Assembly: GCA_963825765.1 (NCBI GenBank)
Contig: CAWGUU010000004.1
Coordinates: 62,001-126,000, forward strand
Length of the DNA: 64,000 nucleotides
Direction of reading: 5' to 3'
From: CAWGUU01 sp963825765
GTDB lineage: Bacteria; Actinomycetota; Acidimicrobiia; Acidimicrobiales; AC-14
Part shown: positions 8,968 through 16,782 of the stretch, one piece after another
How the letters are laid out: every line of letters begins with the position of its first letter
Position numbering within the stretch: the first letter of the stretch is position 1
Made by a program: the position numbers and the translations under genes
The notes under the pieces: generated by a model
Database searches by the model: none
Seen by the model: only the letters and a program-made list of their open reading frames with translations
Told to the model about the DNA's origin: nothing

Positions 8968-10164
8968 CTAGCCGGCGGGGGTGCCGGAGGCGACCAGGTG
9001 CACCACACCGAGGGGCAGGCCGGCCGTGAAGGCGGAGACCCCGAAGGTGGCGTTGAGGGCGTCGGCGCCGGTGCTCGTGAGCTTGGCGACGGTGCCGTCG
9101 AGGAGGACGTCGGAGCCCTGCGTGCCGACCTTGACGGCGGTGCCGTCCAGGTCGAGCAGCGGGATGCCGATCTGGCCACCGGCGGAGGCGGTCAGGATCG
9201 AGTTGCCGGGGTCGACCACGAAGTCGGTGACCTCGATGGACGTGTTGCCCTTGGCGAACTTGAGCCCGCTGGCCTGGTGGATCACCGTGCCGGCGATGTA
9301 GCCCGGCTTGTAGTTGGCGTCCGAGTGGATGGCCGCGAAGCCACCGGTGATCGGGAACGACACCGTCGAGGTGTTGGCGTCGAAGGTGGCCGAGCCGACC
9401 GGCGTCACTGCCACACCCAGGTCCGTCAGCGCCTTGGCGGTGCCGGCGTCGAGCGTGACCGACGTGGACTTGCCGGTGAGCCGGCTGATCGCGGTGACCT
9501 TGTCGCTGTAGGTCGTAGCTGCGCCCTTGGCTTCCAGGCGGACCACGCCGAGGGGGGTTCCGGCCTTGATGGCGTCGACCTTGAACGCCTGGTTGAGGGC
9601 GTCGGCGGCGGTCGGGGTCAGCTTGGCGACGGTGCCTTGGAGGATGACGTTGCCGTTCTCGGAGCCCACCTTGACAGCGGTGCCGTCGAGGTCGAGCAGC
9701 GGGATCATCGGGGTGCCGCCGACGGTGCCGTAGAGCAGCGAGTTGCCGGGGTCGACGACGAAGTCGGACAGCCCCACGGTGGTCGAACCGGCGGTGAGCG
9801 TGAACCCGCTGCCGGCGTGGTCGATGGAGCCCAGGATGTAGCCCGGCTTGTGGCTCAGGTCACTGTGGATCTCGGCGTAGCCCGAGGTGATCGGGAAGGT
9901 GATCGTCGACGTGCCGGCGTCGAACGTGGCGCTGCCCGAGGGGGCGATGGCCACGCCGAGGGACGTGAGGGCGGCGGCGGTGCCGGCGTCGAGCGTCACC
10001 GAGGTGCCGACGCCCGAAAGGCTGGGAATCGCCGTCACCATATCGGCGGTGGCGGGGGCGGAACTTTCGGTTGACGTCGACGAGCTGTCGCTCCCACATG
10101 CAGCTCCCACGAGGGCGAGCGCACCCAGGAGGATCGACGCAGTTGCTTTCGATCTGATTCGCAC
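8968..10164 (-). CDS. Secreted lipoprotein with two tandem copies of an unnamed domain
   Basis: It has 398 residues. A lipoprotein signal is clear: a basic start (MRIRSKATASILLGALALVG), the lipobox with Cys in GAACGS, and then a Ser/Thr-rich linker. Two homologous domains of about 165-180 residues follow. Each has SVTLDAGTA, GSATFDA..TST, FPIT.G.A.IHSD, KPGYI.G, DFVVDPGNS, IPLLDLDGTAVKVG, GTVAKLT..ADALN and PLGVV. The domain resembles uncharacterised beta-rich surface proteins of actinobacteria; I know no function. The internal duplication is obvious at both DNA and protein level, and the two copies differ mainly in loops. It would be attached to the outer face of the membrane after Lgt/Lsp processing. 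Confidence 0.85.
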   Translation of the reverse strand: MRIRSKATASILLGALALVGAACGSDSSSTSTESSAPATADMVTAIPSLSGVGTSVTLDAGTAAALTSLGVAIAPSGSATFDAGTSTITFPITSGYAEIHSDLSHKPGYILGSIDHAGSGFTLTAGSTTVGLSDFVVDPGNSLLYGTVGGTPMIPLLDLDGTAVKVGSENGNVILQGTVAKLTPTAADALNQAFKVDAIKAGTPLGVVRLEAKGAATTYSDKVTAISRLTGKSTSVTLDAGTAKALTDLGVAVTPVGSATFDANTSTVSFPITGGFAAIHSDANYKPGYIAGTVIHQASGLKFAKGNTSIEVTDFVVDPGNSILTASAGGQIGIPLLDLDGTAVKVGTQGSDVLLDGTVAKLTSTGADALNATFGVSAFTAGLPLGVVHLVASGTPAG

Positions 10165-10198
10165 GATTTGTCTCTTTCTCTCTCTAGCGGTATCTGGT

Positions 10199-10882
10199 CT
10201 ACGGACCTCCCTCCCGGGTTGGATTACGAATCGAACCCAGCACCCTGCTCATGTCGGCGATCGCCCGGGCTGTGCCCTTCACCGTCCCCGTCACCTTCGA
10301 CTTGCCGACGCGCGGCGAGTAGGGCACGGAGATCTCGTCGACCCGCCACCCCGCGGCGGCCGCCCGCAGCACCATCTCCAGCGGCCACCCGAACCGGCGG
10401 TCCTCGATCCCGAGGGCCACGAGGTCCTCCCTCCGGGCCGCCCGCATCGGCCCGAGGTCCCGGAGACGGACGCCGGTCCGCCGGCGGATCTCGACCGCGA
10501 GGACCTTGTTGGCCAGGCGGGCGTGCAGGGGCCACGCTCCCCGGTGCGTGGGCGCCCGTGCGCCGAGCACCAGGTCCGACCGACCGTCGAGCACGGGGGC
10601 CGCCACCCGGCGGAGGTCGGCGGGGTCGAACGAGCCGTCGCCGTCCATGAAGCAGACGACGCCGTCGGAGGCGTCGGCGGCCAGCAGCCCCGACCAGCAC
10701 GCCGCCCCGAACCCGCGGCGGGGCTCGTCCACGACGCTCGCGCCACCGGCCCGGGCCAGGTCGGCGGACCCGTCGTCGGAGCCGTTGTCGACGACGATGG
10801 CGGTGAAGCCGGCGGGCATGGCGTCCAGAAGGTCGGGCAGGGCCCCGGCCTCGTTGAGGACTGGGATGACGACGTCGGGCAT
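10199..10882 (-). CDS. GT2 family glycosyltransferase (DPM/polyprenyl-phosphate type)
   Basis: The 227-residue protein opens with MPDVVIPVLNEAGALPDLLD and has the GT-A hallmarks: VVDNGSDDGSADLA, the DxD-like CFMDGDGSFDP, and GARAPTHRGAWPLHARLANK. It resembles the cytosolic dolichol-phosphate-mannose-synthase-like enzymes that make polyprenyl-phosphate sugars, with no C-terminal membrane domain. Its ATG shares a base with the TGA of the upstream membrane gene (TGATG), so the two are translationally coupled. The upstream protein is a predicted polytopic GT-C enzyme. A lipid-linked sugar made by this enzyme and used by its neighbour is a reasonable inference. Together with the epimerase gene, the three form a surface glycan unit. 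Confidence 0.88.
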   Translation of the reverse strand: MPDVVIPVLNEAGALPDLLDAMPAGFTAIVVDNGSDDGSADLARAGGASVVDEPRRGFGAACWSGLLAADASDGVVCFMDGDGSFDPADLRRVAAPVLDGRSDLVLGARAPTHRGAWPLHARLANKVLAVEIRRRTGVRLRDLGPMRAARREDLVALGIEDRRFGWPLEMVLRAAAAGWRVDEISVPYSPRVGKSKVTGTVKGTARAIADMSRVLGSIRNPTREGGP

Positions 10883-12336
10883 CAGGCGACGACGATGGGG
10901 GCGGCCGCCAGACGGCGCTGCCGCACGATCGCCGTCGCCACCACGCCCGCCATCGCCAGCCCGTAGGACACGCGACCGATGGCGACGGTGTTGGGGTGGT
11001 CCAGGATCACCGCGAAGAAGTAGGGATAGCCGGCCGCGGCGACCAGGGCCCACTCGGGCCGGGCCGCCACCGCGGCCAGGGCCAGAAGCGGGACGGCATA
11101 CCAGGGCTGCACCGGCGTCGTGGCCAGCAGCAGGGCGCCGAGCAGGGTCACGAAGGCGACGGGGACCTCGGGCCGCTTCACCAGCACCCACGCCACGACG
11201 CCCACCAGGCCGGCTGCGGCCAGCGACGCGGTGGCGCCGGCCGGGAGTCCGAGCAAACCGGCGACGAGGTACCGCCCGCCGTTGTCGTAGTTCTCCTCGC
11301 GCAGGTAGCCGGGAAGGTAGCCCAGCACCCTGGCCCCCACGCTGAAAACGTGAGGCAGGTAGCCAACCGCCACCACGGCCGCCGCGGCCAGGCCGCCCCG
11401 AAGAAGGGCGGACCACCAGCGGCCGCCTGCCCCCGCCCGCCCTGTGGCCCCCGCCCGGCTCGCCGGCCCCGCCCGGCTGGCCAGGCCGGCGAGGCCGACG
11501 ATGAGCACCGCCGGGTACAGCTTGACCAGCACGGCCACGCCGAGCACGGCACCCGTCAGCGCCGCCCACCGGCGGGCGGCCAGGATCAGGGCGACCACCA
11601 CAAGGAGGGCGACCAGCCCGTCGACGTGACCGTTGTTGACGGCCTCCACCACCGCGAACGGCGACAGTGCGTAGAGGGCGAACCACCGCCGGTCGCGGCC
11701 CCACGCCCGCAGGGCGAACAGGATCGCGACGACCGTGGCCATGTCCACGGCAAGGCCCGCCACCTGCCACGCCTTGTAGCGGGCGTCGATGCCGGCGATC
11801 CGGTAGACGGTCGAGAACCAGGCCTGGGCCGCGGGCGGGTATGCCGTCCGGAACATCGGGCGGTTGATCCTCGTGCACCCCGGCGGGCGCACGATTTCGG
11901 CGCAGTCGACGTCGTCGGGCCACAGCCACGGCTCCCGCAACCCGGCCAGCTGGGCGGCCTCCGGCGGGTAGTCGTACGGGTTGATCCCGGCGGCCTGCAC
12001 CCGACCGTCCCAGGAGTAGCGGTGCAGGTCGTCGGACAGCGTCTGTGGGCCGGCCAGGGCCGCCAGTCGCAGGACCATGGCGGCGAGCAGCACGCACGGC
12101 ACCGACACCCGCGCCGGCAGACGGAGGGCGCAGACGACGGCGACCGGCCACGCCACCGACCAGGCGGCCAGTCGGGCCAGGTCCGACCAGGCGGCGATGA
12201 GGATGTCGCCGCCCGTGGCGATGGCGAGGGAGAGAGCCACTCCGACGCCGACGGCCACGACGAAGCCGACGGCGTCGAGGGGCCGCACCCGGTCGCCCGC
12301 CAAGGCGCCGGCTCTACTACGCGCGCTGAGGTGCAC
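10882..12336 (-). CDS. Integral membrane glycosyltransferase, GT87/DUF2029-like (GT-C)
   Basis: About 484 residues with roughly ten hydrophobic segments. Features typical of GT-C mannosyltransferases appear in order: LSDDLHRYSWDGRVQAAGIN and NPYDYPPE near residue 100-126, NRPMFRTAYPPAAQAWF in the first large loop, LYALSPFAVVEAVNNGHVDG, and VLVKLYPAVLIVG. The DD in the first loop is the likely catalytic acid. The start is uncertain; the GTG at 12336 overlaps the epimerase end by 20 bases, and a GTG at 12288 is an alternative. It is coupled to the GT2 gene downstream. It probably moves a sugar from a polyprenyl carrier to a cell-envelope acceptor, but donor and acceptor are unknown. Confidence 0.85.
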   Translation of the reverse strand: MHLSARSRAGALAGDRVRPLDAVGFVVAVGVGVALSLAIATGGDILIAAWSDLARLAAWSVAWPVAVVCALRLPARVSVPCVLLAAMVLRLAALAGPQTLSDDLHRYSWDGRVQAAGINPYDYPPEAAQLAGLREPWLWPDDVDCAEIVRPPGCTRINRPMFRTAYPPAAQAWFSTVYRIAGIDARYKAWQVAGLAVDMATVVAILFALRAWGRDRRWFALYALSPFAVVEAVNNGHVDGLVALLVVVALILAARRWAALTGAVLGVAVLVKLYPAVLIVGLAGLASRAGPASRAGATGRAGAGGRWWSALLRGGLAAAAVVAVGYLPHVFSVGARVLGYLPGYLREENYDNGGRYLVAGLLGLPAGATASLAAAGLVGVVAWVLVKRPEVPVAFVTLLGALLLATTPVQPWYAVPLLALAAVAARPEWALVAAAGYPYFFAVILDHPNTVAIGRVSYGLAMAGVVATAIVRQRRLAAAPIVVA

Positions 12337-13387
12337 GGGCGAAGGCGGCCATGCCGGCGGCGAACCCGACGTCGGCGACGAAGCCCAGCGCCCGTTCGGC
12401 CCGGGCCGGGGAGGCGACGACGTGGCGCACGTCCCCCAGTCGCCAGCGGCCGGTGACGACGGGGGCCAGTCCGGGGTCGAGCGCGTCGCAGAGGGCCCGG
12501 GCCAGGTCGCCGACGGTGTGGGGCGAGCCGCTGGCGACGTTGTAGGCGCCCGGCTCGACGTCGGGCCGGGTGAGGGCGAGCACGTTGGCCCGGGCCACGT
12601 CGTCGACGTGCACGAAGTCCCGGGTCTGGGCGCCGTCCTCGAAGACCTCCGGGGCACGCCCCGCGGCCAGGGAGCTGCGGAAGATCGACGCCACGCCGGC
12701 GTACGGCGTGTCCCGCGGCATCCTCGGCCCGTAGACGTTGTGGTAGCGGAGGGCGACGACGGTGGCGCCCGACTCCCGTCCCCACACGCGGCAGAGGTGC
12801 TCCTGGTGGACCTTGGTGGCGGCGTAGGTGTTGCGGGGGTCGAGCGGGGCGCCCTCGTCGACGGTGGCCCAGCGGGTCGGGCGGCCGCAGCCGGGGACGG
12901 GGCAGGTCGGGTCGAACCGCCCTGCCGCCAGGTCGTCGGCGGTGCGGGGCCCGGGGCGGACGTCGCCGTGCCCGTCGCACCGGTAGCGCCCCTCGCCGTA
13001 GACGACCATGCTGCTGGCCAGCACCAGCCGGCCCCGGAACGAGCGCCTCCACAGCGCCTCGAGGAGGGAGGCGGTGCCCGTGTCGTTGGCCGCCACGTAC
13101 GAACCGACGTCGCCGAAGTCGACGCCCAGCCCCACCTTGGCCGCCTGGTGGCACACGGCGCCGACCCCGTCGACGGCCGTCGCCGCCACCGCCGGGTCGG
13201 CGATGTCGCCCACGATCAGGTCGGCCGCCGGGTCGAGGTAGTCGGGGGTCGTCTCGTGGACCTCCGGGGCGAGGCTGTCGACGATCCGGACCTCGGCACC
13301 ACCGGCCAGGAGCTGGTCCACCACGTGCGAGCCGATGAACCCGGCGCCGCCGGTGACGAGTACCCGCACGCCCCGATGATGCCCCAC
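12317..13387 (-). CDS. NAD-dependent epimerase/dehydratase (extended SDR) with a Cys-rich insert
   Basis: It has 356 residues. The extended-SDR signature TGGAGFIGSHVVDQL, the active-site Ser region LASSMVVYG, and YAATK are all present. RYHNVYGPRMP and FVHVDDVARAN follow, as in UDP-glucose-4-epimerase-like sugar-nucleotide enzymes. An insert after VVYGEGRY contains CDGH and then CPVPGC, a possible small zinc site. The N-terminus could start at this GTG or at a GTG six codons later (VRVLVTGG). It is the first gene of the glycosylation operon on the minus strand, divergent from the DUF2064 gene. The likely role is nucleotide-sugar supply; the exact substrate is not decided. Confidence 0.88.
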   Translation of the reverse strand: MGHHRGVRVLVTGGAGFIGSHVVDQLLAGGAEVRIVDSLAPEVHETTPDYLDPAADLIVGDIADPAVAATAVDGVGAVCHQAAKVGLGVDFGDVGSYVAANDTGTASLLEALWRRSFRGRLVLASSMVVYGEGRYRCDGHGDVRPGPRTADDLAAGRFDPTCPVPGCGRPTRWATVDEGAPLDPRNTYAATKVHQEHLCRVWGRESGATVVALRYHNVYGPRMPRDTPYAGVASIFRSSLAAGRAPEVFEDGAQTRDFVHVDDVARANVLALTRPDVEPGAYNVASGSPHTVGDLARALCDALDPGLAPVVTGRWRLGDVRHVVASPARAERALGFVADVGFAAGMAAFARAPQRA

Positions 13388-13460
13388 CGTTCGACGGCAT
13401 CACTGTAACGGCCTGTCCACACGGCGGACTGTCTGGTGTGGGCGGTGCCGTGGCCGTGCG

Positions 13461-13480
13461 GCTTTCACTCATCTGAAAGC
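13461..13480. promoter_or_regulatory. Inverted repeat in the divergent epimerase/DUF2064 spacer
   Basis: GCTTTCA and TGAAAGC form a 7-bp inverted repeat with a 6-base spacer in the 165-base region between two divergent starts. It could be an operator for either gene. No binding protein can be named, and a repeat of this size can arise by chance. Confidence 0.25.
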
Positions 13481-13552
13481 GTGCCCGGCGGCGAATACCT
13501 CCCGAAGTAGCCTACCGGAATTGCCAAAAGAGACCTTGGGAGTCGTCGGTTC

Positions 13553-14194
13553 ATGCACGTGTTGGTGATGGCAAAGTCGCCGGTACCTGGACGGGTCAAG
13601 ACCCGCCTGTGCCCGCCCTGCACGCCGGTCGAGGCCGCGGCGTTGGCCGAAGCGGCGCTGGCCGACACCCTCGACGCGGTGGCCGGGTCCGGCGCAGGCC
13701 GGCGGGTGGTGGCCCTCGACGGCGCCCCCGGACCGTGGCTGCCCCCGGGCTTCACCGTCGTCGCCCAGTGCGGCGGCAGCTTCGCCCGCCGGCTGGCCCA
13801 CGCCTGGTCGGTCGCCGGCGGGCCCGGAGTGCAGATCGGCATGGACACGCCCCAGGTCACCGCCGCCGACCTCGATCACGCCCTCGGCACGCTGGACGCC
13901 GCCGACGCCGCGCTCGGCTACGCCGCCGACGGTGGCTGGTGGGCCATCGGGCTGCGCCGGCCGCACCCCGCGGCCTTCCGGGGCGTGCCGATGAGCACCG
14001 CCCGCACCGGTCGGGCCCAGGAGGCCCGGCTCCGGGCCCTCGGCTTGGACGTGACCGTGCTGCCGACGCTCGTCGACCTCGACACGACGGCGGACCTGCC
14101 GACGGTGGTGGCCTCCGGCGCCGCCGCCCGCACCGCCCGCTTGGCCGCCGACCTCGGCCTCCTGCCCGTCTCCGCTGCCCTCTCGGTCCCCTGA
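13553..14194 (+). CDS. DUF2064 / TIGR04282-type glycosyltransferase-like protein
   Basis: The 213-residue protein begins MHVLVMAKSPVPGRVKTRLC, the hallmark of the small nucleotidyl/sugar-transferase-like family (DUF2064, also called rSAM/selenodomain-associated transferase 1). A GMDTPQVTAADLDHAL motif takes the place of the metal site, and GGWWAIGLRRPHPAAFRGV is the conserved glycine-rich loop. The family has a GT-A fold; its reaction is unproved. The gene begins a plus-strand run (methyltransferase, molybdopterin oxidoreductase, membrane protein). Its stop (TGA at 14192) lies in a triplicated 17-base repeat that leads into the next start. Confidence 0.85.
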   Translation: MHVLVMAKSPVPGRVKTRLCPPCTPVEAAALAEAALADTLDAVAGSGAGRRVVALDGAPGPWLPPGFTVVAQCGGSFARRLAHAWSVAGGPGVQIGMDTPQVTAADLDHALGTLDAADAALGYAADGGWWAIGLRRPHPAAFRGVPMSTARTGRAQEARLRALGLDVTVLPTLVDLDTTADLPTVVASGAAARTARLAADLGLLPVSAALSVP

Positions 14195-14242
14195 TGGCTG
14201 TGTTCGCCTGATGCCTGTGTTCGCCTGATGCCTGCCTCCGCC
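14192..14242 (+). repeat. Three tandem 17-base repeats across a gene junction
   Basis: The unit TGATGCCTGTGTTCGCC occurs at 14192-14208 (one change), 14209-14225 (exact) and 14226-14242 (diverged at the end). Each copy holds a TGATG. Because 17 is not a multiple of three, the three ATGs fall in three different frames; only the last (14228) opens the methyltransferase. The first TGA ends the DUF2064 gene. Copy-number change here would alter which frame is coupled. Confidence 0.7.
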
Positions 14243-14941
14243 GTCCTCCTCGACACCCGGCCCCCGTCACCCGTTTTGGCGCCACCTGGCTTGGCGTCAC
14301 CTGTACGGGCCGCCCCGGTCACCGCGCCGGCCGCCACGGTCGTCGCCCCGCTCGTCCTGCGCACCCACACCGGTGAGGTCCTCGTCCTCGACCGGGCCCG
14401 CTGGCACGCGCCCGCCACCGCCGAGGAGCGCGCTCTGCTGAGCACGGTCAGCGGTCCGGCGATCGACCTTGGATGCGGGCCCGGCCGGGTCGTGCTCAGC
14501 CTGGCCGACGAAGGCGTGGCCGCCCTCGGCGTCGACTCGTCGCCCACCGCGGTCGCCCTGGCCCGGCGGCGGGGGGCGGCGGTGCTGGAAGGCGACGTCT
14601 TCGGGCCGCTCCCCCACGAGGGACGATGGGCCACCTGCCTGCTCTTCGACGGCACCATCGGCATCGGTGGCGACCCCACCCGCCTGCTGGCCCGGTGCCG
14701 GGAGCTGACCGGCCCGGAGGGGAGGGTCATCGCCGAGGTCGAGCCTCCGGGCACCGGCTGGCGCCACCTCACCGCCTGGTTCGAGATTGACGGGCGGCCC
14801 AGCCCCGCGTTCGACTGGGCGGTCGTGGGTTCCGACGCCATCGCCGACGTGGCCCGACCCGCCGGCTTCGGCCTCACCAGCCTGGCCCAGACACCGTCCG
14901 GCCGGTGGTTCGCCGACCTCCACGCTCTGCCTGCCTCATGA
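14228..14941 (+). CDS. Class I SAM-dependent methyltransferase
   Basis: A 237-residue protein. After a variable, Pro/Ala-rich N-terminus of about 45 residues, the SAM-binding motif I is IDLGCGPGRVVLSLADEG, followed by the acidic end of the next strand (GVDSSPTAVALARRRG). A later LFDGTIGIGGDPTRLLARCR takes the place of motif II/III. It is a standard Rossmann methyltransferase; the substrate is unknown. Its start lies in the third copy of a tandem repeat, and no clear ribosome site precedes it, so translation may depend on coupling with the DUF2064 gene. It is 16 bases before the molybdopterin oxidoreductase and may be cotranscribed with it. Confidence 0.85.
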   Translation: MPASAVLLDTRPPSPVLAPPGLASPVRAAPVTAPAATVVAPLVLRTHTGEVLVLDRARWHAPATAEERALLSTVSGPAIDLGCGPGRVVLSLADEGVAALGVDSSPTAVALARRRGAAVLEGDVFGPLPHEGRWATCLLFDGTIGIGGDPTRLLARCRELTGPEGRVIAEVEPPGTGWRHLTAWFEIDGRPSPAFDWAVVGSDAIADVARPAGFGLTSLAQTPSGRWFADLHALPAS

Positions 14942-14957
14942 GCAGCAGGCCCGGCGG

Positions 14958-16208
14958 ATGAGCAGCAAGCTCAGCGACCGCCTGCCCTCGTCGGTCCGGC
15001 GCCTGACGACCGACCTCGACCAGCCCCTGCACCAGGGCGCCTACACGTCGCCGCTGCGTGACGAGCGCGTCGCTGCCTACCTCGGCGCGTCGCTCGGGAT
15101 CCTGTTCACGATCTGCTTCGTCACCGGCCTGTACTCGCACCTCCAGCAGCACCCCTACTCGTGGCTCCCCATCCCGGCCCGGCCCGCCGGGCTGTACCGG
15201 CTCAGCCAGGGCATCCACGTGGCCGCCGGCATCGCCTCGGTGCCGGTGCTCATCGCCAAGCTGTGGGTGGTCTGGCCCCGGTTCGTCGCCCTCCCGGCGG
15301 TGAAGCGGGCCAGCGACGTCGTCGAGCGGATCGGCCTGTTCCCGCTGGTCGGCGGCGGGATCTTCATGGTGTTCTCCGGCGTCGCCAACATCGCCCAGTG
15401 GTACCCGTGGCGGTTCTCGTTCACCGCCTCTCACTTTTGGATGGCGTGGGTCACCATGGGCGCCCTCCTCGCCCACGTCGGCGCCAAGTGGGCCATCTCC
15501 CGCCGGGCCCTCACCCGGCCGTCCCGGCGCCCGCCGCTGGCCGACGCCGACCCGGTGCTGGGCGCGGTGGCCGAGCCCGAAGCCGCGAATGCCGCGACGG
15601 CCGCACGCACGGGCCTGTCCCGCCGGGGCTTCCTTGGCACCGTGGCCGCGGCGTCGGGCGTGCTCACCCTCACCACCCTCGGCCAGACGTTCCGACCCCT
15701 GCGCCGGCTGGGCCTGCTCGCCCCCCGCGACCCCACCGTCGGGCCGCAGGGCTATCCCGTCAACCGGGGTGCGTCCAACGCCGGCGTGGTCGACCTGGCT
15801 CGCTCGCCCGACTACCGGCTGGCCGTCGACGGCCGGGTCGCCACGCCGCTGTCGCTCGACCACGCCCAGCTGCTGGCCCTGCCCGCCCACACCGCCGGTC
15901 TGCCGATCGCCTGCGTGGAGGGCTGGAGCTACTCGGCGACATGGAGCGGGGTCAGGGTCCGGGACCTGCTCGCCATGGCCGGGGCCGACCCCGACCGCAC
16001 GATCCTCGTCGAGTCGCTCGAGCCCAACGGGGCGTACCGGACGTCCACCCTCAACCCGGGCCAGGCCGCCGATCGGGACACCCTCCTCGCCACCCACCTC
16101 GACGGCGAGGTGCTCGCCATCGACCACGGCTTCCCCTGCCGCCTCATCGCCCCCAACCGGGCGGGCGTCCTGCAGACCAAGTGGGTCAGCAAGGTGACGG
16201 TGCTGTGA
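14958..16208 (+). CDS. Membrane-bound molybdopterin oxidoreductase with internal Tat-like motif
   Basis: A protein of 416 residues. It starts with a cytochrome-b561/YedZ-like unit of four membrane segments (YLGASLGILFTICFVTGLYS; the segment from LSQGIHVAAG; IGLFPLVGGGIFMVFSG; WMAWVTMGALLAHVG). A second translocation signal follows at about residue 218, SRRGFLGTVAAASG, a twin-arginine motif. The rest is a sulfite-oxidase-type molybdopterin domain; the Mo-ligand Cys lies in PIACVEGWSYSATW. It ends with TKWVSKVTVL. The catalytic domain is predicted to lie outside the membrane. The ATG at 14958 (MSSKLSD) is chosen because the preceding open frame is the methyltransferase region. Its substrate is unknown. 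It overlaps the next gene by 4 bases (GTGA). Confidence 0.85.
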   Translation: MSSKLSDRLPSSVRRLTTDLDQPLHQGAYTSPLRDERVAAYLGASLGILFTICFVTGLYSHLQQHPYSWLPIPARPAGLYRLSQGIHVAAGIASVPVLIAKLWVVWPRFVALPAVKRASDVVERIGLFPLVGGGIFMVFSGVANIAQWYPWRFSFTASHFWMAWVTMGALLAHVGAKWAISRRALTRPSRRPPLADADPVLGAVAEPEAANAATAARTGLSRRGFLGTVAAASGVLTLTTLGQTFRPLRRLGLLAPRDPTVGPQGYPVNRGASNAGVVDLARSPDYRLAVDGRVATPLSLDHAQLLALPAHTAGLPIACVEGWSYSATWSGVRVRDLLAMAGADPDRTILVESLEPNGAYRTSTLNPGQAADRDTLLATHLDGEVLAIDHGFPCRLIAPNRAGVLQTKWVSKVTVL

Positions 16209-16708
16209 CTACTCCCGCCGAGGGTGTGACTGACCCTGTCGAGAACCCTTTGCCAGAGACGCACCGGGTCGGGCCGCTGTTCTGGGTGTCGGCCGCCGCC
16301 GGCTGGGCGCTGATCGGCTTCGGGTTGTGGGGGGTCTTCGCCAACCGCCTCGACACGCGCCCCGCCAACCTGGTCAAGTTCGTGGTGGGTGGCGCCCTGC
16401 TCCACGACCTGCTCTTCGCCCCGCTCGTGCTCCTTGCGGCCGTGGGCCTGGCCCGCGTCGTGCCCGGCCGGGCCCGGTCGACCGTTCTCGCCGCCCTCGT
16501 CGTTACCGGCACCCTCGCCTTGTTCTCCTACCCGCTGGTCCGGGCCTACGGGCTCGCCGCCAACAACCCGACGTCGCTGCCCCACAACTACACCCTCAAC
16601 CTCGCCGTCGTGGTCGGCCTGGTCTGGGCGGTGGCGGCCGCGGTCCTCGTCGTGCGCCTTCGACCCCGCCGCGCCCCGGCCGAGGCGCCCGATTCGGATC
16701 ACCGATAG
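16205..16708 (+). CDS. Small polytopic membrane protein
   Basis: About 167 residues, starting at a GTG overlapping the stop of the molybdopterin gene (GTGA). Four hydrophobic stretches are visible: LFWVSAAAGWALIGFGLWGV, LLHDLLFAPLVLLAAVGLA, TVLAALVVTGTLALFSYPLV, and LNLAVVVGLVWAVAAAVLVV. An HD pair in the second segment (LLHDLLF) and a short loop with LAANNPTSLPHNYTLNL are the only polar features. I do not recognise a family. Because of the overlap it is probably made together with the oxidoreductase and could be an anchor or redox partner, but nothing in the sequence shows that. Confidence 0.7.
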   Translation: MTTPAEGVTDPVENPLPETHRVGPLFWVSAAAGWALIGFGLWGVFANRLDTRPANLVKFVVGGALLHDLLFAPLVLLAAVGLARVVPGRARSTVLAALVVTGTLALFSYPLVRAYGLAANNPTSLPHNYTLNLAVVVGLVWAVAAAVLVVRLRPRRAPAEAPDSDHR

Positions 16709-16782
16709 CGCCCCTGTCCGGTCACCCCTTGAGGCCAAGGGCATTTCCGGGGCGATTTTGGGGCGCGAAGGACGCATCAGAA

